From Verpa conica (Eukaryota > Ascomycota > Pezizomycetes > Pezizales > Morchellaceae): a stretch of 64,000 nucleotides of DNA. The notes beneath the pieces were generated by a model. That model ran no database searches. It was given only the letters and a program-made list of their open reading frames with translations, and was not told where the DNA came from. Location of the stretch: NCBI GenBank assembly GCA_033030425.1, contig JAUFSD010000002.1:868001-932000 (forward strand), written 5' to 3'. How positions within the stretch are numbered: position 1 is the first letter of the stretch; each line of letters starts with the position of its first letter. Of the stretch, positions 34,590 through 47,103 are shown in pieces. Position numbers and translations under genes: made by a program.

Positions 34590-37117
34590 ATGGCTACATT
34601 AGTAGACTACAAAGCTGTAATCACCACCGAGGTCCGTGTCCCACTCAGCCATATCTCTGAGGAAGATGTAAGTAAGTTAGTTGGTAAGGGTGAAAAGTAC
34701 CTGAAGAAGTATGTGGTATCAATCTATTCTATCTTAGATGAAAACCTCATGTTGACTCTTTCATGAACCACAGAATCGAAGCTGGCTCAAACGTTCGCAT
34801 TGAATGGGATAAGAAAGGAACCGCATTTTATGTTCATGGCGAGCCCAAAGCTGTCAAACATGCATATGCCAAGGTCATGGAGCTGATTTCAAAATACACC
34901 AGTACCAAAGAGAGTACCACCCCCACTGAAGCGGCTGTGAATCTTCTCGGGAAGGAATTCATTGATGGTGTTCTCTTTCGTAAATTTCATGATACAAGGA
35001 TACAAAGCGACGATGATGGAAATGATTCACAGGATGGGGTTATAGCCCTTAATGAGGGCGGGGAGAAGAATATGCCTAAGAACTATGTCCTGGATCCCAT
35101 TAATATGACGTATAAACAGAAGGAGAGAGGCAGGATCATGGCTAGTGATTTATGGAGGACCGCTCATTTTGTCGAATGGGATTTCAAAAGAGATGTTATT
35201 CGGGACGCTAGTATGGTCTTGAGAACACAATTAAAGCGACTGCCTCCTGGACAGGGAACGTACTTGAGATTTGAGGTATTATCTACCCTCTGTTTCTTAC
35301 ATACGAATCGCCTACTCACTTATTCGCATAGATGGACATTGGTAAGGTCGTTTTTCATGAGAACAATAAGAAGTACCCACTGGAAAGCGCAAAGTTTGCA
35401 GTTAACGAATTCCGCCATCTTCGTTTTACCAACGAAATTACATCTACATTCCGCAAAGAGTGGGATGCATCCCAAACGTCGCAATTCAAGGCCATTTTAC
35501 CAACACTTGGGTATGATAAAGATGGGAATACATTGAAGACAGTTAAAATCTACCACACCTCACAGCAGGACGATAAAAAGTGCTATGAGAACATCTGGTC
35601 TGCTGATATTCTCGAAGGGAAGAGACTTGGTGATAGTAAGCTCTCTTGCCTTTAGCCATAAGCAAAAATAAACTAACAATATAATAGAAAAGCCGGGGAC
35701 CCTTGAATTCCTCGAGGCGTGCGTGCGCGGGAACAGCCCGTTTACAGCCACCGTCTACAATCCAGCTACATCGCTTGATTTCAAATTTTCGATCGTTGTA
35801 AATACCCATGAATCTCCTGAAGGTGTTCAGCAGATCGAAGAACGTATTCGCCGAGGCTATAGATATTCACCAAAGAGAGGCCTCTTGGTCAATAGTGCGT
35901 TTGAAACTTGTAGTGGATATAAGCCTCTAATCCTCCCAAAGGCTAGGCTGATCCGTGAAACTCGCTGGGTTCGTGGGAATATCAAAGTTTTTGTTCTTGA
36001 GGTCCAAGATGGACTTGATAGTACATTCGAGGTTAATTTACAGAGTAGCCTTCTAGAGAATTATACACACGAGCTTTCGGGGGATGCCCCTTTAACAGAT
36101 GTCTTCAAGGCGATGACGGAGCTTTTTGAAGCTGCAGAGGAGATTAATGGTGAACTTAATGTTTTTGGAGCAGAGTCTTCTCCTGAGACCTCCCCAGGGA
36201 CTACAGAAAGTAGCTCGGAATCTACTACTGAAAAATCAAACAAAGATATTCCTTCGTACGATCTATACCGCACACCAGAGGCCGATAAAGCAACTGCTTT
36301 GAATACCCAAATCCCACGACAAATGGACAAGTTTATGGTTATGGCCACCTCTGCTGGCATTGCTGTTAGGAAGGAATTGAACAATAAATTACTGTTACAA
36401 ACGTCACCTTCCAATGGAGACGAGGCGTTAGATCCCTTTAATTATACTACTAGAGGTCTTCCAAAGAAGACCGATTTCGGTTCTCAGCCGAGAAGTATAT
36501 TTGCAAGCCCTGGATTACCCGACTCTCCAACTATTGGTATTTCTGGGACAGAGGTTTTTTGGGAGGGTCGAGTGGTGGGAATAATCGACGAATTTGGATT
36601 CGGGACCCCAGTACTTACCCCTACAAAAAAGTCACCACATGAATTTACACCAATGGTCGATAGGATACTTTCTAAGCAAGTTAAAACTCTACCTATAGAC
36701 AATAGTAAGTATAGCGATAACCCAATAAACAAAAAGGTCGAGCGCAATACGGTTAGTAGGGGACCGTCCCCGATTTCGGTTCCACCTCACCTACGCCCGG
36801 CCATTAAATCACTAGGATCAACTGCTCCGCCTCTTAGTCCATCGCATAATAACTTTTCTGACTGTTTTTTTGATCTACTGGACTCTGTAGCCGATGGAGA
36901 CTATAATCCTTCAGCCAGCGTTCTCACACCCAGGAAGGTTGTTAGCCCTAGGTCTGGCATGATGAAGATTGATTTTTTTGGGAGTGTTGAACCCTCGACA
37001 GATAGCGATGATGGCGACTTAATGTCGTGGGGTCCCAATAAAAATGCGCTTACGTACATTCATGACAACTCTTTCGAGTTGGAGGATGGGGAGGGGGTTA
37101 GCTTGTTGCTTGATTGA
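34590..37117 (+). CDS. KH-like RNA-binding protein, uncharacterised
   Basis: Four exons, 34590-34708, 34774-35275, 35332-35635 and 35688-37117, are joined over introns of 65, 56 and 52 nt, giving 784 residues. The N-terminal ~85 residues look like a KH fold: LSHISEEDVSKLVGKGEKYL, then KKIEAGSNVRIEW and a closing helix (AVKHAYAKVMELI). The GKGE turn (32-35) stands where the RNA-binding GxxG loop belongs. A conserved-looking domain of unknown type follows at about 150-440 (GRIMASDLWRTAHFVEWDF, RLPPGQGTYLRFEMDIGKVV, RGYRYSPKRGLLVNSAFETC). The final 300 residues are Ser/Thr/Pro-rich and disordered. RNA binding is inferred from the KH-like part only. It sits 450 bp after NRDE-2 on the same strand. 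Confidence 0.82.
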
Positions 37118-39939
37118 GCTGGGATATGGAACCTCGCCGTGTGGTAAGAAAACTGAGGTGAAGGAGGCAGTTTTCTAGGGTAATATTCAGTGTAGAGAAG
37201 TTATTGTGATGATTTTGGCTTGGTTTTGTTGGAAGGGCATCTCAAGGAATCTCTTGTAACTATACACTGTTTCGCATGTCTTTGGCAATGATGTATTATT
37301 AAATCCCAAGCAAATTATTAGTCATGCGTTTTTGCTCTATATACATATCATTAGAGCATTCCTTTCTACACCATATGAACCCAACCCAAAGCAGTAGTAG
37401 AACTACTTATAATGCCCCCAAAAGGTTAGGTGTGGCGGTCTTGCCAGTATGCAAACTTCATGATTCCTCACTCGAATTTCCGATTTAAGTAGGGTCTCGC
37501 TAAGAGATGATTGGCAATTACCATTCTCTTAGTATTGAGATCCCTTAGGCAACAGTGGGAACGTATAAGTCCTAAACTATTGACGGTTACTTATTTCGTA
37601 CTAAGCTTCTACACTTTATGGTTTGTAAAGACAATTCCTGCCGCGTTGTCATGACAAGCTCTTGTGGCCAAGGGGTAAGGCGTCGCACTTGTAATGCGAA
37701 GATCTGGAGTTCAAATCTCTACTGGAGCATTTCTATTTTGATTTTTTGTTGTGGTACTCTCCCGAGTGATAGTAGCTGTTTGTGTCAACACCCACGTGAA
37801 AGGTTCTTACATGTAAGGTTTATCCATAAGTCATCACTCGTTCAATCTCTAGTTAATATTTCGCACCTATTATTTATACCTAGATACCTTTAAAGTATCA
37901 ATCTCAGTCTAGTTCTTTGACTCCCATAAATTAAACAGTCACTCGAAGACCATCGGCAACCCTCAAAAAAAAGCACCCATCGCCAAAAGCCGTACTTCCG
38001 GATACAACTTTGAACGGATTCCTTACCTTAGGCACCGAACTCCCTCATTAAACAAGAAACTCTGACTTGTCACCACTGATCCCACCCCGGCGATTTTGGC
38101 CGAAATAGGTAGGTAGGTAGATATTAAATACCCATGTTCTCTCTTTCCAACAGAAAAAAAAGGGTCGGATTTTGAATGAGTCTTTTCCCCGCAAGTTGAT
38201 AAAATTAGAAAGGGGGGATTTTACCGGCTTGAATACATCGATGACATCTGCTAAGCATCTAATCTAACAACCCCTCTCTCACTATCTCTAGACTCAAGGG
38301 ACGGCTAGGGTGAAGGGCCGGTTAATATGTACTATACAATGTACTCTGCAAATATCGAATGATTTTCCGTGAAGTCAAGTTCTAGGGACAATAAGTGACG
38401 TCGACCTCGGTTCAGTATACAAAGTTCCGATTCTAACGGGGAGGAGGGGAGGATGAAGAAAGACAACGAAAGTAGTGATCTTCGAGTCATAATTGACTAG
38501 TGAATATGCTTGTATCTCGTGTAACCCCTCCCCCAAAGTGCGCTGTTGTTTCTTTACTTCATGATTCTGTCATGTGTGCAGCAAGTAGAGAAGGCTCGAG
38601 CATAGATGTCCAGTTGCTACTTCTGCTTCTGCTTCTTTTCTTCTTCTGTTGGATTGGAGGTTTCCGCCACTATCACGGCATATAGCAGATACGAAGCTTG
38701 AATAAATATTAACAATCCCATTACATACAGAGACCCTATTTTTGAGCCCACATCACACGCCATCACGCAGCCAAACAACTCCCCCCATCACTGTTGTAAG
38801 GCTATATTTAGCGGGTAGTTACATAGATTAAGTACATACATTGCGTACTAGCTAGCACCCCGTCTATGAGCGAAAATTTTCTCCCCCATACACATAGACC
38901 CAATCCCGAAAACCTTGTAGGCCACAGTTATGTAGCCTCCCGCTTCTTTTGTGATAGAGCCAGCCCAGTTATAAAAAAAAACCGACACATTGGCTTTGCA
39001 GGACACAAGCCACATGCCTATTTCGAACCCTGGGAAATTCCCTATGACTTTTTGTATAAGTGTCTCTTTAGTCCAGGAAACCAATTAACACCGTGCCCTT
39101 CTGTGACGACTGGGTGAGCCGTCATAGAGTGTCACTCGAGGCGGCCTATGATGGGTTCCCTTAAATCACCGTTCCATTGGCATATCACGATCCTTTAGTC
39201 TTATGCATGGATGGGCGGAGAGAACAGTGAGACAAAGGCATATCAAGGCGGGGGTGTAACGGGGATCCTTGAGAAATAAGTAGCAGAAGAAAAAGAAAAA
39301 AGTTTGCTCAGCACCCTGCCTCTCGCTAGTCTGCGGACGGCGATCATGATTCCGTATCTATGCTGTTGCTAGCCATTTCTTTAGAGCAATCATGATAATG
39401 TACCCCCGCCGCGGGTGTATGACAGACTAGAGTTCCCGAGCCACCGGAGTCTGTATCAAAGCAGTAAACTTCCGTCCTAAGTCGCGTTTGATAATATGTT
39501 ATATAATTCCCAAGAGATTTCCCGTGAAGTGGCTATCAATAGAATCTGTTTAAAGGTGTAATCCTGGATTTCTAGAAGGCAGATATTTTATAGTATGCTG
39601 TGGAACTCCGGGAATCTAGGTATGTAGTTCATAAGAGCGCATCGACTAGACTAGTTGATATATTCAACCTAATCACGCAGACTTCGCGTCTCATGCAATC
39701 AGAGTCGGGATTTAGGATATTGACAGAAAAAAATATCCGATTGCATTATATGTTAGATGGTCATGCCTAAGGGAATCTTTAAGATGAAACCATAACCCCC
39801 ACGGGAAGGGAGGATGAAGAAGTTAGGGGACAAATAAAGGAAAGAAAAGATACGAGTAATCTAATAAGCAAGAGGCACACAACACAAAAAATCATCATAC
39901 CCAATTTTCCACCGACTATCGCCGCATAACCCTTAAATC
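37118..39939. other. intergenic with one tRNA gene
   Basis: About 2.8 kb between convergent 3' ends. Holds tRNA-Thr(UGU) at 37658-37729, a TACATGTA palindrome at 37808-37815 and a short AGGT run near 38107. Frames at 38500-38685 and 38848-39117 have no motif support. Confidence 0.5.
37658..37729 (+). tRNA. tRNA-Thr (anticodon UGU)
   Basis: A 72-nt intron-free cloverleaf. The acceptor stem is GCTCTTG with CTGGAGC, the D-stem GCC/GGC, the anticodon stem TCGCA/TGCGA closing CTTGTAA, and the T arm TGGAG-TTCAAAT-CTCTA, followed by discriminator A. The anticodon UGU decodes ACA/ACG threonine codons. The acceptor stem has one T:T mismatch (positions 6 and 67) and one G:T pair, and the T stem has a G:T pair, so it is less regular than the AGU gene at 7546-7618. 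T runs (TTT, TTTT, TTTTTT) follow directly and suit RNA polymerase III termination. Confidence 0.88.
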
Positions 39940-40677
39940 CTATACTGTGGCCACTACCACTTCACCCACAATCCCCCCCACCACCTCCCCCGCTCCGGCA
40001 CTCATATCGCCCACCTCCGCCCACCCTCTCAGCAAGCTACCCACGCTCTTTTTCGGCTTCAATACCCTCCCCCCTGGTACCAACGCCTCAAGCACACTCC
40101 ACGGCTCCATCGCCGCCTCTCTCCCGAACGGGCTTCGAGCAGACCTCGCAATAGCCCTCGTATCCACCCTCCACAATGCCTCCACCGCAGCCCTTGTATC
40201 CTCTAGCAGCATCCCCCTAACCTTCCACGTCCTCTCGACCAAATTTGCCCTCCCCTTTGCATTCGCCAAAACAGTCCGGCACAGGCTATTGGAGATCTTT
40301 TGAGCCCCCGTAAAAAAATTAAAAACCTGGACCGCAATCTCTCCGGGCTGAGAATCAAACGCAAGAATTAAAGCCCATCCTGGGGCTGTAATTGAGTAGA
40401 GGAGATATTCGTGGAAGAGAAGGAACGTAGATGCGGCCTCGTCATCTTCATCGCGGAGGAAGTCGGCGGTGATGGGGTCAATTAGTTTTAGGGCACGGGT
40501 TAGGATATCATTTGTAACGGACCAGACTTCGCGGTATTTGCCTGTAGCTAGAAGGTCATGGAGGGAGCGGCAGAGTGTCGTGAAGCCAGGCTTGGGGGAA
40601 TTTGGGGGATCGGACATCGCAGCAGATGGCCAACATGGAGTTGCTCTGCGGCGGAGGGAATTATGGATGCGTAACAT
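39940..40677 (-). CDS. uncharacterised helical protein
   Basis: An intron-free frame of 245 residues with no recognised family. The first 20 residues (MLRIHNSLRRRATPCWPSAA) are rich in Arg and lack acidic residues, like a mitochondrial presequence. A second ATG at residue 21 (MSDPPNSPKPG) is a possible alternative start without it. The rest appears mainly helical (TTLCRSLHDLLATGKYREVW, FLLFHEYLLYSITAPGWALI), ending in a Gly/Val/Ala-rich tail. The opposite strand is also open over part of the same DNA, and the Pro/Gly bias is strong. I prefer this strand because its frame is longer and has a plausible folded composition. Confidence 0.6.
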   Translation of the reverse strand: MLRIHNSLRRRATPCWPSAAMSDPPNSPKPGFTTLCRSLHDLLATGKYREVWSVTNDILTRALKLIDPITADFLRDEDDEAASTFLLFHEYLLYSITAPGWALILAFDSQPGEIAVQVFNFFTGAQKISNSLCRTVLANAKGRANLVERTWKVRGMLLEDTRAAVEALWRVDTRAIARSARSPFGREAAMEPWSVLEALVPGGRVLKPKKSVGSLLRGWAEVGDMSAGAGEVVGGIVGEVVVATV

Positions 40678-41217
40678 GCTAGTCGTTGTTGAGGCTCAGT
40701 CGGGAGTTGCCGTTGCCAAGAGTCAAGCTTAATACCACAGCTACATACAGTAAATCAACAAGTAATAGGTGAAAAACTTCCATAAATTCCTAGAATTTTC
40801 TATTACCAAAGTAGCTCATTCCCTGAATAGCCAAACAATCAGCCACTAATAGAAACTAACTACTAAACAAAAATAAATATGTCCAATCCCAAACACTCTC
40901 AAATTCCATCCATCGAATGAGTCCTCTATCTTGCCCCCGGAAACAAAGCAAGACAGGCACAATAATTATGAACTTATCGAGAAAAAACCAGAAAGAATCG
41001 AAAAGGAATTGAACTAGAAGAAAAACCTCATCTCTACTATTACATGTAACCATAAATGAATGTCCGTATAAACAAAAACCCCCAACCTGTAAAACCGTAA
41101 CCCAAATGAATGATCCTTTACCCACAAAACCCATGTCCACAATTAAAAAAGGAATGACATGACACAAAAATTAACTCATAATAAAAATTAAATATTCCAA
41201 CTTAACCCACATAATAC
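40678..41217. other. intergenic, no gene seen
   Basis: About 540 bp between a minus-strand gene start and a minus-strand gene end. A frame at 40856-41167 looks like noise in AT-rich DNA. One TACATGTA palindrome lies at 41041-41048. Confidence 0.5.
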
Positions 41218-42992
41218 TCAGATCATAGCAATCAGCCCACCGATCACAGCAATAAAGCCGACCAAGCTGGGCTTATTAATTCCAGCAGCACCAGTAGATA
41301 AAGGACTAAAATATTTTTTTATTAGCATTATTACTTTGTATAAACGAGAGAAAGGATAACTTACGCAGTAGTGACAGCCGCAGCAGTAGGGGTTTTGGTG
41401 GTAGCAGTCACATTACTCGAGTGGCTCGGTACAATAATGACAGTGCTCGGCACGGGAAGAACACTGCTAGACACTGGGAGAATAGTGTGTGTGTGGTTCG
41501 ATGGAGCAGGAGTGTAGGTTATGCAGGTCGTAGTAGTGTAATAGCTCGTTACCGCAGAACAAACAGCACATGGCTTAGTCACGATATAAGTAGCAGTCGT
41601 GATAGTGCTGGTCTCTGGCTTAGTGTGCGTGTACGGGGGCGGAACAACAGCCGTTGTGGTAGGGACCGGGGGAGTAATAGTGGGTGGGCAGTAGGTAGAC
41701 GTAATGGTGTTGGTAAATGTCTTAGTGATCGACGTGACAGAAGTATAAGTGCTTGATCCGTGAGTATACGTCTGGGTAACCGGGACACAGGTTGTCAAGG
41801 TTGTCACGCTAGTATAAGTGAGAGTTGTCTTGGTCGTAATCTTAGTGCTATTGGCGTACGAAGTAGTGCACGGAGTGGAAGATGGTGGCGGTGGAGGAGG
41901 AGGGGTGTGAATTGAGCTGGTGGTACATGGGGTTGAAGATGGGGGTGGGGGAGGAGTGTAAATTGAACTGGTGGTACATGGGGTCGAGGACGGAGGCGGT
42001 GGGGGAGTAGTCGAGCTAGTAGTAGTACATGGAGTCGACGATGGAGGGGGAGGAGGAGGAGGATGAGAAGTCGAGCTCGTAGTGGATGGAGTCGACGATG
42101 AGGGTGGAGGTGGAGGATGAGAATAAGAAGTCGAGCTCGTAGTGCAAGGAGTCGACGATGGAGGCGGGGGTGGGGGCGGAGAAGAAGGGTGGGGGTGGGT
42201 GTATGTAGTATTCCATGAAGTTGGAGGGGGAGGTGGTGGGGGGGTATAGACTGACGAGCTCGATGTGGTGCATGGGGTCGACGACGGAGGTGGTGGTGGC
42301 GGGGGAGTTGTGCTAGTAGTACATGGAGTTGTAGAGGATGGTGGTGGAGGAGGAGGGTGAGAGTATGACGAGCTCGATGAAGATGTCGGGGGAGTGTAGA
42401 CGGATGAAGTCGACGTAGTGCATGGGGTCGACGACGAAGGTGGTGGTGGGGGAGTAGCGCTAGTAGTACATGGGGTCGTAGAAGATGACGGTGGAGGAGG
42501 AGGGGGGTGAGAGTATGACGAGCTAGATGAAGGTGGTGGAGGAGGGTGAGAGTACGACGAACTCAATGAAGAGCTAGACGATGGAGGCGGCTGAGGTGGG
42601 TAAGATGTGGTAGAAGATGTAGTACACGGAGTCGAGGTTGACGACGACTGCGGGGGCGGGGTATGAATTGAAGTACTAGATGAGGACGGCGGCGGTGGGT
42701 GGTAGACCGAACTCGAGGAGGTGGTACACGGGGTCGAGGTCGACGATGACGGCGGGGGGGGCGGCGGCGTGTAAATTGAAGTGCTAGATGAAGATGGCGG
42801 CGGCGGGTGGTAGACCGAGCTCGTGGAAGTGGTACACGGCGTCGAGGTCGACGATGGCGGCGGCGGGTGATAATACGTGGAGCTGGTAGGCGTCGTATCT
42901 GAGGGAGGTGGGTTGTGATCACCGGAATGGTCACCTGCAAGTGCCCCCACAGCGAGGGCAAGCAAGCTAAAGATATGAACGGAATTAACCAT
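41218..42992 (-). CDS. GPI-anchored Pro/Ser/Thr-rich cell-wall protein
   Basis: Two exons, 42992-41365 and 41305-41218, are joined over a 59-nt intron (GTAAGT..TTTAG) and give 571 residues. I chose the ATG at 42992 (CACAATGGTT); the frame runs further but without an ATG. A signal peptide (MVNSVHIFSLLALAVGALAG) leads into about 380 residues of imperfect repeats of polyproline, serine runs and the unit TPCTTS. I count 12 copies of TPCTT and one TPSTT variant. The next ~150 residues are Thr/Tyr-rich with VTxTxxTC-type sequence. Exon 2 adds PLSTGAAGINKP and a hydrophobic tail, a classic GPI signal. It is probably heavily O-glycosylated and wall-bound. Expansion of the repeats is expected to vary between strains. 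Confidence 0.88.
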
Positions 42993-44716
42993 TGTGGATT
43001 CAAGGAAATTCAAAGATTGATATTCCTATTATCCTTCCTTCTCAATTGAACGAAAGATATTTCTTCGACTAACGATACAAGTCGGACTAAGTAGCGAGAG
43101 AGATATCAATCAACACAAAAGCGAGTGTTTGTGAAGAATGATTTACTGAACGTAAACAAGCGAATGACCTGACGACAAACGATGGGAAGGGATAGTGAGA
43201 AGAGGGAGAAAAAGGTGAGGGTCACAGTTGGGCACCCTCTCTTTATACCTTCAAAGTAACATTAGAACAGTATACTGCTATACCCCAAATAAACATCGAG
43301 TGATCGAGGGCGCAGCAGGGGTCCATGAGGCTACGATGAGTGCAAACACCTAATCAGGAAGATAGAACTCGGATAAGCACCAGTTGTGTGCGTGCTTGTG
43401 TCTCGATTCCGGTGTGGCTATCATTTTGTCCCGTATCTTTGCAGCTGTGATAATGATGTAGTAAGGTTGCACAGGCTTAGTGGTTGGTAAATGAGTATAG
43501 GTAGATACGATAGGTATTTCACCTAACTAGGTTTGATACTACTAGCTAGAAGAGAAAGTACTAGGCCAAATGTCAGACAGTTTCTCCATCTAGATCCGGT
43601 AAAAGGAGAGTACCATACTAACAGCAGTGCAAGTCACAACATGCATGAGCCTAAATAATACCCTGCACGATGACATCTGCACTTCCCTCTCACGATATCC
43701 AGCGACCCAGCCCGAATAGCTGCCAGCTCATGATCATCTTCGCTGACGGGCTGGTAAAAATGTTCAGCGAGGGCTAGATTAATTGCCCCAAAAGAGACTT
43801 GAACTAACTTACTATGAATTGCGTTTTGCACTTGACAGAATTCTTTAAGGTATGTATGGGCAATGGCCAACCCAATGCTGTTGACTACAGGGCCGAAAGC
43901 GCAGTCGATGAGGCTTTTGTTCGCGATGCATGTCGATGGTATGGTCCATGCCAGGCTATGCCTGTCAGTATCTGTGGTGATTGTCTTAGAACACGCTCTC
44001 GGGCCGGGTGCAGCCCAGACCTATTCCAAAGTTGGCTTAGCCTGATATCGCTTTTTGCCCTTCCCGATCAGCGTGCATGAACGTTGCTGACACTTTGGTG
44101 GGATGGTAATCGGCGTCATTGGCCGCAGGGTCAACTAGATTCTGGAAAAGAAATACAGGCCTCTAAAAAAAGAAATACGCGAAGCGAGTTCCTGCCCTGC
44201 CGCAATAAAAATTTTCAGCAAACAATTAATGTGGCGATTTGTTTGGGCATTGTTTTAGTTCGTATAACTGAGTCCTTGTCACTAGTTCGTTTGCCTATTA
44301 TGCCCTTGTTCCATAGATAGGCACCCCACGGGATTCTCGACAAACACTCCTAACCCTGCAGCGTAATAAAATAAATCTCACCCCATACTTTGCTCCACAA
44401 TATCTGACTGGTACCTATTCAAAGGCTTAAATCCTGGCTGAAGCAAACGTAGCAAGCGAGGCTTGTATCAAAAAGCATAAGCTCTTACTAGGCTGAACTT
44501 CTCTACCTAGCCACATGGACAAAAGATTACTGTGCTTTATTCTAAGTACAAAGGTTCAATTAAAAAGTTTGTATCACCAAAAAAGCAACTGGGTGGGCAG
44601 AACCTACTATATATAGATCTTGTTAAACCCTGGCCTACTGATTCAACAAGCTTTATCAACGCGCTACCTAAAGCAGTCGAAGTGTATGCTACTTTAATTT
44701 TTGTGGCAACTATTAA
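42993..44716. other. intergenic, one doubtful open frame
   Basis: Holds the promoter of the wall-protein gene (TATA candidate at 43242-43247) and, further on, about 390 nt free of stops in one minus frame near 43634-44020 that I could not turn into a gene model (see rejected items). No other feature seen. Confidence 0.45.
43242..43247 (-). promoter_or_regulatory. possible TATA box of the wall-protein gene
   Basis: GGTATAAAG on the minus strand about 250 nt upstream of the ATG at 42992, which would imply a leader of around 200 nt. Confidence 0.4.
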
Positions 44717-47103
44717 CTAATCATCGTCATCATCAGACCCACTATTCCATCCTTCCTCATAAGCTTCAGTAAACTCCCCCAAGTCATTTAAAAGAGCTTC
44801 CCTTTCGTCAACACTAACAACTCTTGCCATGAGATCTTTCACACTCTTGAGCCGTGAGATCACGCTAGACGATGTTGTGAGTGTAGTGCTGACCCTGCTG
44901 ATGCAAGGCCTATCGAGTACTGAAGTGTCAAGGACATTTTCAGACAAGATTGTGGGGAAGCTATCGATTATTGGGTATGTCAATGGCGTGAGATACCTAC
45001 ATTTTATTAGTCAATGAGTGGGAAAGGAGAAAATTAAATTCTAGTGCGGGGTGCGGATTTCGGGAAAATCTTTTACGGACTGGGGAAGAAAGCAGGTGTA
45101 GATAGGTAGGCAAGAGATTGCACGCTGATATGCACGTTGCTGATGTAGCCCTGACGCAGAGTACCCGCATACGCTGACCTAATGAGGCAACACACGACGT
45201 GATATAACAATTGAATAAGAAAGGATAAATAGGAAAGGCAGGAAAACAAGCGTTGTGGCTGGGAGTAGCATAAGGAGACTCTGAGGCTCGATGTAAACAA
45301 TACCCACGCCGCAAAAAAACAAAAAGCAAGTCACGAAATCAAAAGGAAGAAGATCCCCACCTTCCGAGAATAGCGCCCCGCCGATCATGTGCTAGTCCAG
45401 AGGTCCGAGAAACAGCTGCCGTCTTTTCCATAACCTGTTCCTCGTCGAACCCTCTCATGACCTCAGCTTCTGCAAAGATGTGTCCATCACTATCAATTTT
45501 TTCCCCTCTAATCCTAGTATTACCCAAATCCCAAGAGAGATCAATCTTCGATGCCGAGTCCCGCGGCGGGTTGGTTATTGGTAGCGTCGGCGAATCATCC
45601 GGCGCCTTCTCTTCCGTGTTGTAGATAGACATGGTAAGGTTTACAATCTTCTGACTCCCGCTGACATTGAGTAGAGCAGCCATATCACCCAACCTTCCTA
45701 ATCTACCTGTGCTATCATTGTCGCGGATACGGGTAGGTAAAATGCAAGTCTCAAGTGCTACTGATAATAGCCCACTCGTGTGCCATTTTGAGGAATTGTC
45801 CATCGTGACATAGGCCAGGAGTCTTGGGGGAGGGCTCCGGAGAGGGATATAAAGAGAGGTTAGAGGGACTATTCCTGATAGAGAGTACGCGAGATCAGTT
45901 GTTCGCTTGATTTCTTGTTCCTATTTACAGTCAGCACTTTAGTTGGCTTAATCTTACAATACGAGGTGCTTATTCCAGTATAAACTTCCATCCGAACCTC
46001 GGATAAAGGGAGAGCGACAGTAGACTCAGGATAAAAGAAAGAGCTCAAATCGTAGAGGGTAAAACCTATAATGAAATTGAAAACTCACCCTGGGGACCTT
46101 ATCTCTACCCTCCAACCCCCAAGTCACTATTGCAACTTTCGAATATTCATCCCTTAGCGCAGCAACGTACTCTGAAGTAAATCCACCCCAAGCATCATCT
46201 GTAGAGGTCATAATCTGTACACCCTGCATCTGATCACACTCCTCCGCAAATAACCTGAAGTCTCTATCGAGAAGGTCATGCTCCGTGTCTAAATCATGAA
46301 AAAGTTCTTTTCCTAGGCCAAAGCCCTTGAAAGGGACGACTTTTGAGGCAAGCTCATACTCATTGATTTGGATAGACGAGCGTGGGTGGTAGAAGACCCT
46401 ATTGAAATCACTCCAGTAGCGGACCGACGGCGTGTCTAACTGAGGGGCTGGAAGTCCCTGTGTGGCACACCTCGCTATTGTAAATACGTGTGGAGAATCT
46501 CGTCTAACAGGATTAATTTGCTCACAGCGTCGAGATTTTTCTGGTATTCGATTGGCTCGATTGGGGTCTCTCGTTGTATAGTGGTTCCACGATCCCTAGC
46601 AAAAGCAAAGTTTAGCCATCAAGGCTCTTTAAAAAAACTAAATTAATAAGTATGCTCACCAAAGGCCTTGGGGAATTCCACCTGTAGTATCCTCAATTTG
46701 ATCGTAAAGAGCATTTATCTTCCGCATAGATCCAAACCCCCCTATTCAGCAAGAGAGAAACCCGTGACTACGCGTTAGCAGGGTTCCATGAATCATGTTA
46801 TATCACTCTACCCCTACAGACACCCCCGTCGTAGTTCCGTACCCTTCAGGTCATAAATCAATACCCTCGGAGTGTAGGTCTCTATCCCTCCAGCTCCAAT
46901 TCCAGGGCGGAAGTGGACATCATGATCGATAGGACTTGGAGCGGCATCTTCAGAGTACGTGAAATATGATTCCTGAATATACGTATCCTAGTTAACTCTA
47001 AAGCTTTTAGTCTTCTTAAGATTAGACTTACCTGAGTATTCCAGAAGTGTGTTCCCAGGTAGTTAGCCCGGTGCCCCAGTTGTAGTGTGATGATCTCATG
47101 CAT
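44717..47103 (-). CDS. DML1: DML1/Misato tubulin-like protein
   Basis: Seven exons: 47103-47032, 46972-46843, 46741-46660, 46595-46526, 46457-46089, 45920-45361 and 44996-44717. The introns are 59, 101, 64, 68, 168 and 364 nt, giving 520 residues, close to the family's length. The start [20 protein letters not shown] matches DML1, as do [51 protein letters not shown], the [11 protein letters not shown] segment and [15 protein letters not shown]. The C-terminus is a run of Asp. DML1 is a divergent tubulin/FtsZ relative needed for mitochondrial DNA partition and mitochondrial shape in yeast; Misato has a like role in animals. The last two introns are unusually long here, so the exon 6/7 boundary is the least certain part. 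Confidence 0.92.

Noticed and set aside
43634..44020. About 125 stop-free codons on the minus strand, with Cys spacing like a small secreted protein
   Set aside because: The ATG lies deep in the frame, an acceptor-like TAG precedes it but no first exon was found, and splicing at the GTAAGT inside breaks the frame. The opposite strand is also open.
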